Assembly (NCBI GenBank): GCA_050012295.1
Contig: JBEKHL010000054.1
Location: 1 to 10,381 of the forward strand
Source of the DNA: UBA6186 sp050012295
Lineage (GTDB): Bacteria; Pseudomonadota; Gammaproteobacteria; UBA6186; Azoamicaceae
Direction: 5' to 3'
DNA: 10,381 nucleotides
Part shown: piece by piece, positions 1 through 7,194 of the stretch
Layout of the letters: every line of letters starts with the position of its first letter
Position numbering within the stretch: the stretch's first letter is position 1
Translations under genes and position numbers: made by a program
The notes under the pieces: model-generated
The model's database searches: none
Told to the model about the DNA's origin: nothing
What the model saw: only the letters and a program-made list of their open reading frames with translations

Positions 1-25
1 AAAGACTTTAATTTACGTATGTTTT

Positions 26-66
26 ACCCTCCTTCGCTTCGAAGGAGGGTGGCAGCGTTAGCTGCC
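26..66. repeat. GC-rich double palindrome (REP/BIME-like)
   Basis: Two perfect hairpins sit back to back. The first has 11-bp arms at 26-36 and 40-50 with a 3-nt loop. The second has 6-bp arms at 51-56 and 61-66 with a 4-nt loop. The stretch is far richer in GC than its surroundings. A third, weaker inverted repeat follows (CTTATG at 78-83, CATAAG at 94-99), containing TTAGGTTGGG, which resembles dispersed intergenic repeats of some proteobacteria. The element lies about 125 nt past the last gene of the minus-strand operon. It has no T-tract on either strand, so it is not an ordinary intrinsic terminator, but it could protect the 3' end of the transcript. Calling it a dispersed repeat is inference, because no second copy is in this window. 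Confidence 0.6.
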
Positions 67-189
67 GGGTGGATGGGCTTATGTTAGGTTGGGCATAAGT
101 TACACTTTTAGTCGCACCCCCTCAACTTGTTAAATACTAAAATGAGCTAGATACTCTGTTAATGGAATAAGAAATTTTTGATGACAAGC

Positions 190-423
190 CTACCTTAAAG
201 CTGGCGCTTCGCAATCAAGCAATTTAATAAATTTAAATCTTGAAATACTATTTCCCTCGTATTCAACCAAACTCTCAAATAAAGTTTTTGGCCTCACCCA
301 TAAACCATAATCCGCATAAAGACCACGGTAAATAACCATTTCTTCTAAAGATTCAGAATGGCGACCAACGCCAATTACATGGTACAAATTACCTTTGTAG
401 TGTTGATATAAACCAAGTTGCAT
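190..423 (-). CDS. DUF1653 domain protein
   Basis: A 77-residue protein that matches the DUF1653 family along most of its length. Recognisable pieces are the start GLYQHYKGNLYHVIGVG (residues 4-20), RHSESLEEMVIYR (21-33), the aromatic stretch YGLWVRPKTLFE (39-50) and the closing RFKFI (62-66). The family is small, mostly single-domain and without an established function, so I assign none. There is no signal peptide or membrane segment, so the protein is presumably cytoplasmic. It is the last gene of the minus-strand train. Its ATG follows the TAA of the Rsm22-like gene after a single base, and GAGG in the 3' end of that gene could serve as ribosome binding site, so translation is probably coupled. 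The closing TAG is followed by about 120 bases without a gene, then the palindromic repeat. Confidence 0.88.
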   Translation of the reverse strand: MQLGLYQHYKGNLYHVIGVGRHSESLEEMVIYRGLYADYGLWVRPKTLFESLVEYEGNSISRFKFIKLLDCEAPALR

Positions 424-424
424 A

Positions 425-1330
425 TTACATTTTTTCCTCTAATTTTTCCTCTAAATAGCTAAACCTATCGCCCCATATCAATTTTTTTGCTTTAATATAA
501 CGATTTTTATCTTTACGCGATATAATTTCTCTTTGTAATCCATCTGATGTACAAAGATCAAATAAAATATGTCCTTTTCTTCGAATTGGTTTTTTAAGAA
601 TACGTTTATTTTTTATTTGACTAGATTGTTTTGAAAAGATCCCAAAAGTATAACTTTCATCTTCAAATGATTGGGTACCTTGCTTAATTTGTCGATGAAT
701 TTTAGTACGATTTAATCTAATTTTAAAATGACACCAATCTGGTTTAGCTAAAGGACAAGCTAACTCGTGAGGGCATGGCGCCACAAGAAAAGCTCCTTGT
801 TCAATTAAATATTGTCGTGCTTTTAAAAATGATGTGTATCCATAAGTAGTGCCTGGTTCAATAATAATTAGATATCGATTAGTTTTCTCCCAGGCTTTAA
901 GCAAAACTTTTTCTACTAAATCATTATCGCATTCACTAAGTGCATAGCTTATAACTATAATATCATAAGATTGAATAAGACAAAGATCCTTAAAATTTTG
1001 CTTAAAAAACTGGTGTGGTTTACAAAAATTATAACTATAACTGCTATCTAGATCTATAAGGTGAATAGTTAATAGATTCGAAAATATTTTTAATGCCTCA
1101 TAAGTTGCACTACCTGGCCCGCACCCTAAATCAAGAAAACTAGTTATATTGTCTTCTGTCTTAATAATACTAAAAACTTTTTCGCATACAGCTTGTGTAG
1201 CTGGCATACGAGATTCTAGGTAGACATTACGTTCTAACTCATTAAGCAAGTTAGTTTGGTGTTTGGTTTGGTATCTTTGTGTTAAGTCTTGCCTAGATAG
1301 CTGAAGTTCTTTAAGGTTAATTTTACTCAT
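425..1330 (-). CDS. rsm22: Rsm22-family small-subunit methyltransferase-like protein
   Basis: A 301-residue protein of the Rsm22 family (yeast Rsm22, human METTL17), a class I SAM-methyltransferase fold linked in mitochondria to small-ribosomal-subunit assembly. The family N-terminal motif YLESRMPATQAV lies at 37-48, SAM motif I FLDLGCGPGSAT at 65-76, and YDIIVISYALSE at 122-133. Family-diagnostic cysteines follow in APCPHELACPL (C186, C192) and DWCHF (C200), with C260 in HILFDLC. In METTL17 the equivalent four cysteines bind a 4Fe-4S cluster, so cluster binding here is a family-based prediction. The C-terminal KAKKLIWGDRF is also typical. Bacterial members lack a firmly known activity, and whether this one methylates rRNA is open. 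Its ATG follows the folE TAA by one base without a clear SD, which suggests translational coupling. Confidence 0.9.
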   Translation of the reverse strand: MSKINLKELQLSRQDLTQRYQTKHQTNLLNELERNVYLESRMPATQAVCEKVFSIIKTEDNITSFLDLGCGPGSATYEALKIFSNLLTIHLIDLDSSYSYNFCKPHQFFKQNFKDLCLIQSYDIIVISYALSECDNDLVEKVLLKAWEKTNRYLIIIEPGTTYGYTSFLKARQYLIEQGAFLVAPCPHELACPLAKPDWCHFKIRLNRTKIHRQIKQGTQSFEDESYTFGIFSKQSSQIKNKRILKKPIRRKGHILFDLCTSDGLQREIISRKDKNRYIKAKKLIWGDRFSYLEEKLEEKM

Positions 1331-1331
1331 T

Positions 1332-1952
1332 TTAATGTGAATAAATCGCAGTTAAAAATTCTTGCTTCAACTCAGTTTTTTCTTTAAGCAATCCAGTAGT
1401 AGCTAAAGTTTTAGTTACTGCAGAGTTTTTTCTTACTCCTCTCATGGTCATACATAAATGCATTGCTTCAATTACTACTATAACCCCTTTAGGTATTATA
1501 ACTTTCATTAAAGAATCTGCAATTTGCTGAGTTAGATTTTCTTGTATTTGTAACCGCCTAGCATATGCATCAACAATACGAGCAATTTTTGATAATCCTA
1601 AAATTTTACCATTCGGGATATATCCAACATGACATTTACCAATAAATGGTAATAAATGATGTTCACACATTGAAAACAATTCAATGTCTTTAACAATAAC
1701 CATTTCATCATTAGAACAATCAAATAATGCATTATTAATTATGTTTTTGGAACTCATAGTATACCCGCTAGTCAAAAAAAGCCAGGTGCTAGCTGCCCGT
1801 GCTGCTGTATTCTTTAATCCACTTCTGTTTGGATCTTCACCTATTAATAAAATTAACTCATTAAACACTTTGGTAAGCATATTAATATTTTTTTCTCTAT
1901 CCGCAGCATCAACAGGAAAAGCACATGAATTTTTACAAATAGTACTACTCAC
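1332..1952 (-). CDS. folE: GTP cyclohydrolase I
   Basis: FolE converts GTP and water to 7,8-dihydroneopterin triphosphate and formate, the entry step to tetrahydrofolate and to queuosine-type precursors. It normally forms a cytoplasmic homodecamer. The 206-residue protein has GEDPNRSGLKNTAARAA at 38-54 and SMCEHHLLPF at 94-103, which holds zinc ligands C96 and H99 plus catalytic H98. MHLCMTMRGVRK at 164-175 holds the third zinc ligand, C167. Length is close to the family norm. The start is GTG at 1952, preceded after 8 bases by AAAGGA (1961-1966), and it overlaps the end of rnc by 8 bp. An internal ATG (M25) is possible but has no such SD and would remove part of the N-terminal helix region. 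The gene occupies the place where era usually follows rnc. Confidence 0.96.
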   Translation of the reverse strand: MSSTICKNSCAFPVDAADREKNINMLTKVFNELILLIGEDPNRSGLKNTAARAASTWLFLTSGYTMSSKNIINNALFDCSNDEMVIVKDIELFSMCEHHLLPFIGKCHVGYIPNGKILGLSKIARIVDAYARRLQIQENLTQQIADSLMKVIIPKGVIVVIEAMHLCMTMRGVRKNSAVTKTLATTGLLKEKTELKQEFLTAIYSH

Positions 1953-2694
1953 AATTATTGTCCTTTAATAAATTTAAAATTTTACTAGCAGCATTTTGTT
2001 CAGCTTTTTTACGATTGGTACCTGTACCATAAATTTTTTGTTCTACACCACTTACTAAACATTCAACCTGAAAAACTTGATTATGCGGCTTACCAGTAAC
2101 TATTATAACTTTATATATTGGCAAACCTAATCCTCTAGCTTGCAATGTTTCTTGCAAAATCGTTTTTGGATCTTTAGAAATAAAATCCTCTGTTTTATCT
2201 TGGTTACTAGTTTTAGTTAATTTTTGATAATCTTCACATTCCGTATACCAAGCAAGTACTAAGTTTTTTACAGTTAAAAAATCACTATCTAAATATACTG
2301 CACCAATTATAGCCTCTAAAGTATCTGCCAAAATAGAATTTTTATTACTACCACCTGTTTTTTGTTCACCCAAACCTAAAATAATATAATTTTGAACCAA
2401 AAGCTTTTTAGCAATACCAGCCAATGTATCTTCTTTTACCAAATAAGATCTAATTCTAGTTAAATCTCCTTCATGAGCATTTGGCTGCAATTTATATAAA
2501 TGTTCTGCCACAACAAAATTCAAGATTGCATCACCTAAAAATTCTAACCGCTGATTATTCAGATTGTTAACATCATTATGAAAACCATCATTATAAGAAC
2601 TATGCGTTAAAGCTAATATTAATAAATCATTATTAACAAATTTATATCTAAAATTTTTGATGATATTATTTAATTTTGGTACATATTCTGTCAA
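1945..2694 (-). CDS. rnc: Ribonuclease III
   Basis: RNase III cleaves double-stranded RNA, including the 30S rRNA precursor and regulatory duplexes. With the start chosen here the protein has 249 residues. The signature RLEFLGDAIL lies around 49-58 with metal ligands E51 and D55. DTLEAIIGAVYLD around 124-136 supplies D124 and E127. A C-terminal dsRNA-binding domain spans about 174-245 and ends in KKAEQNAASKIL. I prefer the TTG at 2694, which has AAGGTG (2702-2707) seven bases upstream and gives the usual family N-terminus. A further in-frame TTG at 2721 would add nine residues without family support. No in-frame ATG is near. The gene overlaps the end of lepB by 29 bp and the start of folE by 8 bp. 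A rare TTG start may keep expression low. Confidence 0.95.
   Translation of the reverse strand: MTEYVPKLNNIIKNFRYKFVNNDLLILALTHSSYNDGFHNDVNNLNNQRLEFLGDAILNFVVAEHLYKLQPNAHEGDLTRIRSYLVKEDTLAGIAKKLLVQNYIILGLGEQKTGGSNKNSILADTLEAIIGAVYLDSDFLTVKNLVLAWYTECEDYQKLTKTSNQDKTEDFISKDPKTILQETLQARGLGLPIYKVIIVTGKPHNQVFQVECLVSGVEQKIYGTGTNRKKAEQNAASKILNLLKDNNCE
1961..1966 (-). promoter_or_regulatory. Ribosome binding site of folE
   Basis: AAAGGA on the minus strand, 8 bases before the GTG at 1952. It lies inside the 3' end of rnc and supports GTG rather than the later internal ATG as the folE start. Confidence 0.65.
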
Positions 2695-3409
2695 AACGAA
2701 ACACCTTATTTTCCCAATCAAAACTAAACCAAGTAAAGAAAGCTTTACCTAAAATATCTTGTTCAGATACTAATCCCCAAAACCTACTATCGTTACTATT
2801 ATCCCTATTATCTCCCATAACAAAATAACTATCTTTGCCAACTACTATATTATCAAATTTATAAGCTCTAATATTATTAGGATTTACATAGATATCATGT
2901 TGAACATTTTGACTTAAAATTTCTGTTTTTCTATGAGACACTGCGTCGTGACCTGCTATTCCACTATCTTTCATATCAATTAAAGCATTATTAATATATA
3001 AATTTTGATCTTTGTATACTATATGATCCCCAGGCAAACCAATTACTCGTTTTATTAAAATTTTTTTACTGCTCTCTTGCCAAAAAATAATTATTTCACC
3101 TCTGTTTACCTTGCCAATTGATAAGATTTTTTTATGAATAATAGGCAAACGTAAACCATACTTATATTTATTTACTAAAATAAAATCTCCCTCTACTAAA
3201 GTTGGTTTCATAGAACTAGATGGGATACGATAAGGTTCTACTAAAAAAGTTCTTAATAATAAAACAACAAAAAAAATAACAAAAAACGAACCTAAATAAT
3301 CTACAATGTCTTTAAGTTTAGAATCTTTGTTAAATTTACCAAATTTATTAATTAACCAAAATATACCTGTTAGTAATGTTAAAGCTACTAAAATTTTTTC
3401 AAAATTCAT
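2666..3409 (-). CDS. lepB: Signal peptidase I
   Basis: LepB removes signal peptides from exported preproteins at the outer face of the inner membrane. The 247-residue protein begins with a hydrophobic helix (about 5-21) and has a second one (about 38-55), the usual two-anchor topology of proteobacterial LepB. The serine motif IPSSSMKPTL at 62-71 gives nucleophile S66. IKRVIGLPGD at 119-128 gives general base K120. The closing family box MGDNRDNSNDSRFWGLV lies at 198-214. It is shorter than the E. coli enzyme (324 residues), the difference lying in the periplasmic insertions. The ATG is preceded by AAGGG (3417-3421) with a 7-base spacer, 15 bases after the lepA stop. The lepA-lepB-rnc order is the standard gamma/betaproteobacterial one. 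Confidence 0.97.
   Translation of the reverse strand: MNFEKILVALTLLTGIFWLINKFGKFNKDSKLKDIVDYLGSFFVIFFVVLLLRTFLVEPYRIPSSSMKPTLVEGDFILVNKYKYGLRLPIIHKKILSIGKVNRGEIIIFWQESSKKILIKRVIGLPGDHIVYKDQNLYINNALIDMKDSGIAGHDAVSHRKTEILSQNVQHDIYVNPNNIRAYKFDNIVVGKDSYFVMGDNRDNSNDSRFWGLVSEQDILGKAFFTWFSFDWENKVFRFDRICTKIK
2702..2707 (-). promoter_or_regulatory. Ribosome binding site of rnc, deciding a TTG start
   Basis: AAGGTG on the minus strand, 7 bases before the TTG at 2694, inside the lepB coding sequence. It is the main reason for choosing that start over the TTG at 2721. Confidence 0.55.
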
Positions 3410-3416
3410 AATCTAA

Positions 3417-3421
3417 CCCTT
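3417..3421 (-). promoter_or_regulatory. Ribosome binding site of lepB
   Basis: AAGGG on the minus strand, within the 15-base lepA-lepB gap and 7 bases before the lepB ATG. It is one of the few clear SD sequences in this operon. Confidence 0.65.
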
Positions 3422-3424
3422 ATC

Positions 3425-5215
3425 TTAATCCTTTTTTAATTTTAAAACCGCCAAGAAAGCTTCTTGCGGGATCTCTACTTTACCTATAGTCTTCATTCTC
3501 TTTTTACCAGCTTTTTGCTTTTCTAACAATTTTTTCTTCCTAGTTACATCTCCTCCATAACATTTAGCTATTACATTTTTACGTAAAGCTTTAACTGTAC
3601 TCCTAGCTATAACATGACTTCCGATTGTTGCCTGAATAGCTATTTCAAACATTTGACGTGGAATTAAGTCTTTTAATGTATCTACTAATTCTCTTCCACG
3701 CTGATATGCAATACTACGATGGGTAATTAAAGCTAACGGATCGACTTTTTCCTTATTAATTAAAATATCTAATTTCACTAAATCAGAAACTTGATATCTA
3801 ATAAATTGATAATCTAATGAAGCATAACCTTTGCTTATAGATTTAATACGATCAAAAAAATCTAACACCACTTCGTTCATTGGTAATTCGTAATTTAACG
3901 AGACTTGCTTACCAACATACTGCATATTTTTTTGTATACCTCTTTTTTCCATACACAAAGTTATAACATTTCCCAAATAATCTTTAGGAACTAAAATATG
4001 CCCATCTACTATTGGCTCTCTAATTTCTTGAATATTGCCTTCTGGCAATTTAGATGGATTATCTATATACACAGTTTCATTTTTTTTAGTTATTACTTCA
4101 TAAATTACAGTTGGCGCCGTTGTTATTAAATTTAAACCAAACTCTCGTTCAAGACGTTCTTGAACAATTTCCATATGTAACAATCCTAAAAACCCACAAC
4201 GAAAACCAAAACCTAATGCAGTAGAGTTTTCTGGTTCATAAAATAGTGCCGAATCATTTAATTTTAATTTACTAAGAGCATCTTTAAATAATTCATAATC
4301 TTTAGTATCAATAGGAAACACACCAGCATATACCCTAGGCTGTGCTTTTTTAAATCCAGCTAATGGCTTGCTAGCTGGATGAACTGCGCTAGTTATAGTG
4401 TCGCCAACTGGAGCCCCATAAATATCTTTAACTCCTGATATTAAATATCCAACCTCACCTGTTTTTAAACTATCTTTTTTTAATCTTTTTGGAGTAAAAA
4501 TTCCAAGCTCTTCTACTACATGGTTACCATTAGTAGACATAATTTTAATTTTACTACCTTTAGTTAAAACCCCATCAAACACTCTAACTAAAGAGACCAC
4601 CCCTAAATAACTATCAAACCACGAATCAATTATTAATGCTGTAAGACTAGCATTAGGATCACCTTTAGGTGGAGGTACGTTAACAATTAATTGCTCTAAT
4701 AATTCACGGATGCCAATATTGTTTTTTGCACTAATCTGCAAAGAATGTTGAGCATCTATACCAATAATTTCTTCTATTTCCTGAACAACACGTTCTGGAT
4801 CTGCTTGAGGTAAATCAATTTTATTTATTACTGGTAATACATGTAATCCTTGATCTATCGCAGCAAAACAATTAGCCACTGTTTGAGCTTCTACTCCTTG
4901 AGAACTATCTACTACTAGTAATGCACCTTCACATGCTACTAATGATCTAGACACTTCATAACTAAAATCAACATGTCCTGGAGTGTCTATTAAATTTAAT
5001 TGATAGCTTTGTTGATCTTTAGCAACATATGTTAAACTTACACATTGCGCCTTAATAGTTATCCCTCGCTCCCGTTCTAAATCCATACTGTCTAAAACTT
5101 GTTCTTTCATTTCGCGTGAAGACAAGCCACCACAATATTGAATAAATCTATCTGCCAATGTAGATTTACCATGATCTATATGGGCAATAATGCAAAAATT
5201 TCTAATGTTTTTCAT
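3425..5215 (-). CDS. lepA: Elongation factor 4 (LepA GTPase)
   Basis: LepA (EF4) is a ribosome-associated translational GTPase. Back-translocation and a role in initiation or 30S biogenesis have both been proposed. The 596 residues match the usual full length. G1 is AHIDHGKST at 11-19, the switch I region RGITI at 50-54, G3 DTPGH at 77-81 and G4 NKID at 131-134. The central part carries domain II and EF-G-like domains, including GFRCGFLGLLHMEIVQERLEREF. The LepA-specific C-terminal domain is seen in AKCYGGDVTRKKKLLEKQK and KRMKTIGKVEIPQEAFLAVL. The ATG overlaps the dnaQ TGA as ATGA, with no good SD, so translation is probably coupled to dnaQ. That dnaQ-lepA contact differs from E. coli, where the two genes are far apart. 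Confidence 0.98.
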   Translation of the reverse strand: MKNIRNFCIIAHIDHGKSTLADRFIQYCGGLSSREMKEQVLDSMDLERERGITIKAQCVSLTYVAKDQQSYQLNLIDTPGHVDFSYEVSRSLVACEGALLVVDSSQGVEAQTVANCFAAIDQGLHVLPVINKIDLPQADPERVVQEIEEIIGIDAQHSLQISAKNNIGIRELLEQLIVNVPPPKGDPNASLTALIIDSWFDSYLGVVSLVRVFDGVLTKGSKIKIMSTNGNHVVEELGIFTPKRLKKDSLKTGEVGYLISGVKDIYGAPVGDTITSAVHPASKPLAGFKKAQPRVYAGVFPIDTKDYELFKDALSKLKLNDSALFYEPENSTALGFGFRCGFLGLLHMEIVQERLEREFGLNLITTAPTVIYEVITKKNETVYIDNPSKLPEGNIQEIREPIVDGHILVPKDYLGNVITLCMEKRGIQKNMQYVGKQVSLNYELPMNEVVLDFFDRIKSISKGYASLDYQFIRYQVSDLVKLDILINKEKVDPLALITHRSIAYQRGRELVDTLKDLIPRQMFEIAIQATIGSHVIARSTVKALRKNVIAKCYGGDVTRKKKLLEKQKAGKKRMKTIGKVEIPQEAFLAVLKLKKD

Positions 5216-5898
5216 AATTTTAATAATTCTAACAAATAAGTTTCGTGTAATTGTTGTTCTATTTGATTAGCATAAACAATCTTTAATTTATGATTTTTAT
5301 CAATATTTTTAATTTCGCTTTTAACTCCAAATTTAACAATAGCTTTAATATTGTCTGATAAATTAAAATCTAAATTAATTTGTCCTGCCGTCATTTTTAA
5401 AATAAGTTTAGCTAAAATATTAGCATCCTTTAATGCCCCATGTAGCTCTCTATCAATATTATTAATATTATACCGTTTACACAAAGCATCTAAATTATTA
5501 CGCTGCCCTGGATGCATTTTTCTAGCTAATACCAAAGTGTCAATAATTTTAAATTCTAAAGATAAGTCAGCAATACTATGATTTAATAATTTTAATTCAT
5601 TATTAATAAACTCCACATCAAAACTAGCATTATGAATTACTAATTCCGATGTTCCTACAAATTGCAAAAAATCTTCTACAATTTCAGCAAACTTTGGTTT
5701 ATCTAATAAAAATTGATCGGTAATACCAGTAATAGACATAGCTACCGAACCTACTAAACGCTCTGGGTTACAATAACTATGAAAAAATTTACCAGTAATA
5801 TTTCTATTAATGATTTCTACACATCCAATTTCTACTATACGATCACCATTTTTAGTAGATAATCCAGTAGTCTCTGTATCTAAAACTATTTGTCGCAT
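5212..5898 (-). CDS. dnaQ: DNA polymerase III epsilon subunit (3'-5' exonuclease)
   Basis: Epsilon is the proofreading exonuclease of the Pol III core and binds alpha and theta. Starting at the ATG at 5898 the protein has 228 residues and begins MRQIVLDTETTGL, the usual N-terminus. Exo I gives D7 and E9. Exo II HNASFDVEF gives D94. Exo III ELHGALKDA gives H153 and D158. This is the complete DEDDh set. The segment after about residue 175 corresponds to the alpha-binding tail, slightly shorter than in E. coli (243 residues in total). A TTG at 5922 would add eight residues unlike the family, so I rejected it. The gene overlaps rnhA by 13 bp and lepA by 4 bp. In E. coli dnaQ and rnhA are divergent neighbours, whereas here they are co-directional. 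Confidence 0.97.
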   Translation of the reverse strand: MRQIVLDTETTGLSTKNGDRIVEIGCVEIINRNITGKFFHSYCNPERLVGSVAMSITGITDQFLLDKPKFAEIVEDFLQFVGTSELVIHNASFDVEFINNELKLLNHSIADLSLEFKIIDTLVLARKMHPGQRNNLDALCKRYNINNIDRELHGALKDANILAKLILKMTAGQINLDFNLSDNIKAIVKFGVKSEIKNIDKNHKLKIVYANQIEQQLHETYLLELLKL

Positions 5899-6326
5899 AT
5901 AATAGCTTGCCTTGCTAAACAATCTACTCTTTCATTAATTAAATTACCATTATGGGCTTTAACCCAATGCCAAGCAATGTTATGGTTTTTAACTGCTGCA
6001 TCAAGTACTTCCCATAAATCCTGATTTTTTACAGCAGAGCCACTACTAGTACGCCAATTTTTAGCACGCCAATTTGGTAACCATTTAGTAATGCCGTTTT
6101 TTACATATTGTGAATCAGTATATAATTCTACTTCACAAGCAAACTTTAAAACATTTAAAGCGTTAATAACCGATAATAATTCCATTCTATTATTGGTGGT
6201 ATATTTGTCTGAACCAGTAATAATTTTTTCTTTTGATTGACATGTAATAATAGCTGCCCAGCCGCCTGGACCTGGATTATTTTTACATGCACCATCTGTA
6301 TATATAATTACTTTAGATTTGTTCAT
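5886..6326 (-). CDS. rnhA: Ribonuclease HI
   Basis: RNase HI cuts the RNA strand of RNA-DNA hybrids, limiting R-loops and removing primers. The 146-residue protein shows all catalytic carboxylates: D11 in IYTDGACKNNPGPGGWA, E49 in NNRMELLSVINAL, D71 in LYTDSQYVKNGI and D135 in NERVDCLARQA. The active-site histidine is H125 in WVKAHNGN. The basic-protrusion region around KWLPNWRAKNWR (81-92) fits the proteobacterial enzyme. Length is typical. The ATG comes 11 bases after the methyltransferase stop with only a weak GGTG very close to the start, so coupling to the upstream gene is likely. The 3' end overlaps dnaQ. Confidence 0.98.
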   Translation of the reverse strand: MNKSKVIIYTDGACKNNPGPGGWAAIITCQSKEKIITGSDKYTTNNRMELLSVINALNVLKFACEVELYTDSQYVKNGITKWLPNWRAKNWRTSSGSAVKNQDLWEVLDAAVKNHNIAWHWVKAHNGNLINERVDCLARQAIICDK

Positions 6327-6337
6327 AACACCATTTT

Positions 6338-7084
6338 TTATATAGATTTAGCTAAATCGTCATTTAATGATTCTTCAGCCCATTCACTTACAAAAATCGG
6401 AGTTAATGCAACAACCCTTTTGCAAGCACAGATAGTATATATATTTCCGGTTCTAAATGGCAGGGCTTTACCAATAACTTCTAAAAATAAAAGTTTACTT
6501 AAAATTTTATTATTATTAATTGGTAAGACATGGCAATACTTATTAATAAACAATTCTTCCATCCCTAAAATTGTTAGCCAGTCAAACAACCTGGCGGGAG
6601 AAATAAATGCGTTGCGCCATGGCGATTTAAAAAACATCTTGGCAAACAACTTCCAAATCCTCCAAAAACTATAAGGTGAAAACCCAATTATAATTATTTT
6701 GCCTTCCGGACGTAGCACCCTATAGCTCTCCCGCAAAACTTCGTGAGGATTAACAACCATCTCTAATGAATGAGGCAAAATTACTACATCCATACTATCG
6801 CTGCATATTGGTAATTTATCTTGTCTAGCAGCTATAAGCAGATCTGAAGACGATTGATTAACCTGTAAAACTGGATGCAAAATAAATTGATTAATATTTT
6901 TATACTGTTCTTGCAAATAAGAAATAATTGTACCAAATTCTGGTTCACCCAAAATAAGAATATTACTACCAAAAAGATTTTTTAATATTTTTGGCAAGCT
7001 TTTAGCTTCTTGTTCTAAAACATATCGCCCTAAATCTGTTTTTAACCAGTTACGAAATTGCTGCCAATTTTTTGGTAGATACAT
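6338..7084 (-). CDS. YafS-like SAM-dependent methyltransferase
   Basis: A 248-residue class I methyltransferase-like protein of the family that E. coli YafS belongs to. The identification rests on the segment LPHSLEMVVNPHEVLRES (103-120), then YRVLRPEGKIIIIGFSPYSFW (121-141), including the GFxPxS block typical of this family. Its position directly before rnhA also fits. SAM motif I is degenerate (ILILGEPEFG, 42-51; no GxGxG), as is common in this family. Residues 150-220 contain PARLFDWLTILGME, typical of the C-terminal half. No substrate is known to me, so I assign no reaction. It is the first gene of the operon. The ATG is preceded by AGAGGA (7087-7092) with only 2 bases between, an unusually short spacer. 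The methyltransferase-rnhA-dnaQ neighbourhood with mltD nearby is conserved in gammaproteobacteria. Confidence 0.85.
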   Translation of the reverse strand: MYLPKNWQQFRNWLKTDLGRYVLEQEAKSLPKILKNLFGSNILILGEPEFGTIISYLQEQYKNINQFILHPVLQVNQSSSDLLIAARQDKLPICSDSMDVVILPHSLEMVVNPHEVLRESYRVLRPEGKIIIIGFSPYSFWRIWKLFAKMFFKSPWRNAFISPARLFDWLTILGMEELFINKYCHVLPINNNKILSKLLFLEVIGKALPFRTGNIYTICACKRVVALTPIFVSEWAEESLNDDLAKSI

Positions 7085-7194
7085 AATCCTCTTAAAATAC
7101 CAATATTACTATACTAAATGCACATGGGTTTTCGGTGTGTTTAGTATAAGTATATACATTTGTTTTACGTATATAACTCTGTTACCATGCCAAC
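7085..7194. promoter_or_regulatory. Divergent promoter region with inverted repeat
   Basis: This 110-bp gap separates the minus-strand operon from mltD and should hold both promoters. Its centre has an inverted repeat: TATACTAAA (7110-7118) pairs with TTTAGTATA (7140-7148), and after a 2-base bulge CACA (7121-7124) pairs with TGTG (7136-7139), around an 11-base centre. Each arm read outward gives TTTAGTATA, so it could contribute to both promoters or bind a dimeric regulator. TATAAC at about 7173-7178 is a possible mltD -10 element. I see no convincing -35 box on either strand. Confidence 0.5.

Noticed and set aside
26..66. Intrinsic terminator for the minus-strand operon
   Set aside because: The hairpins are strong, but neither strand has a T-run directly after them; the minus strand continues AAAACATAC.
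1684..1968. Plus-strand open frame opposite folE
   Set aside because: It is the antisense shadow of a conserved folE sequence and shows no family features or SD.
5351..5581. Plus-strand open frame opposite dnaQ
   Set aside because: It lies wholly inside dnaQ, whose exonuclease motifs are intact.
5899..5922. Longer dnaQ starting at TTG 5922
   Set aside because: The eight extra residues do not match the family, while the ATG at 5898 gives the usual MRQIVLDTETTG start.
6237..6674. Plus-strand open frame opposite rnhA and the methyltransferase
   Set aside because: It is antisense to two recognised genes and has no motif of its own.
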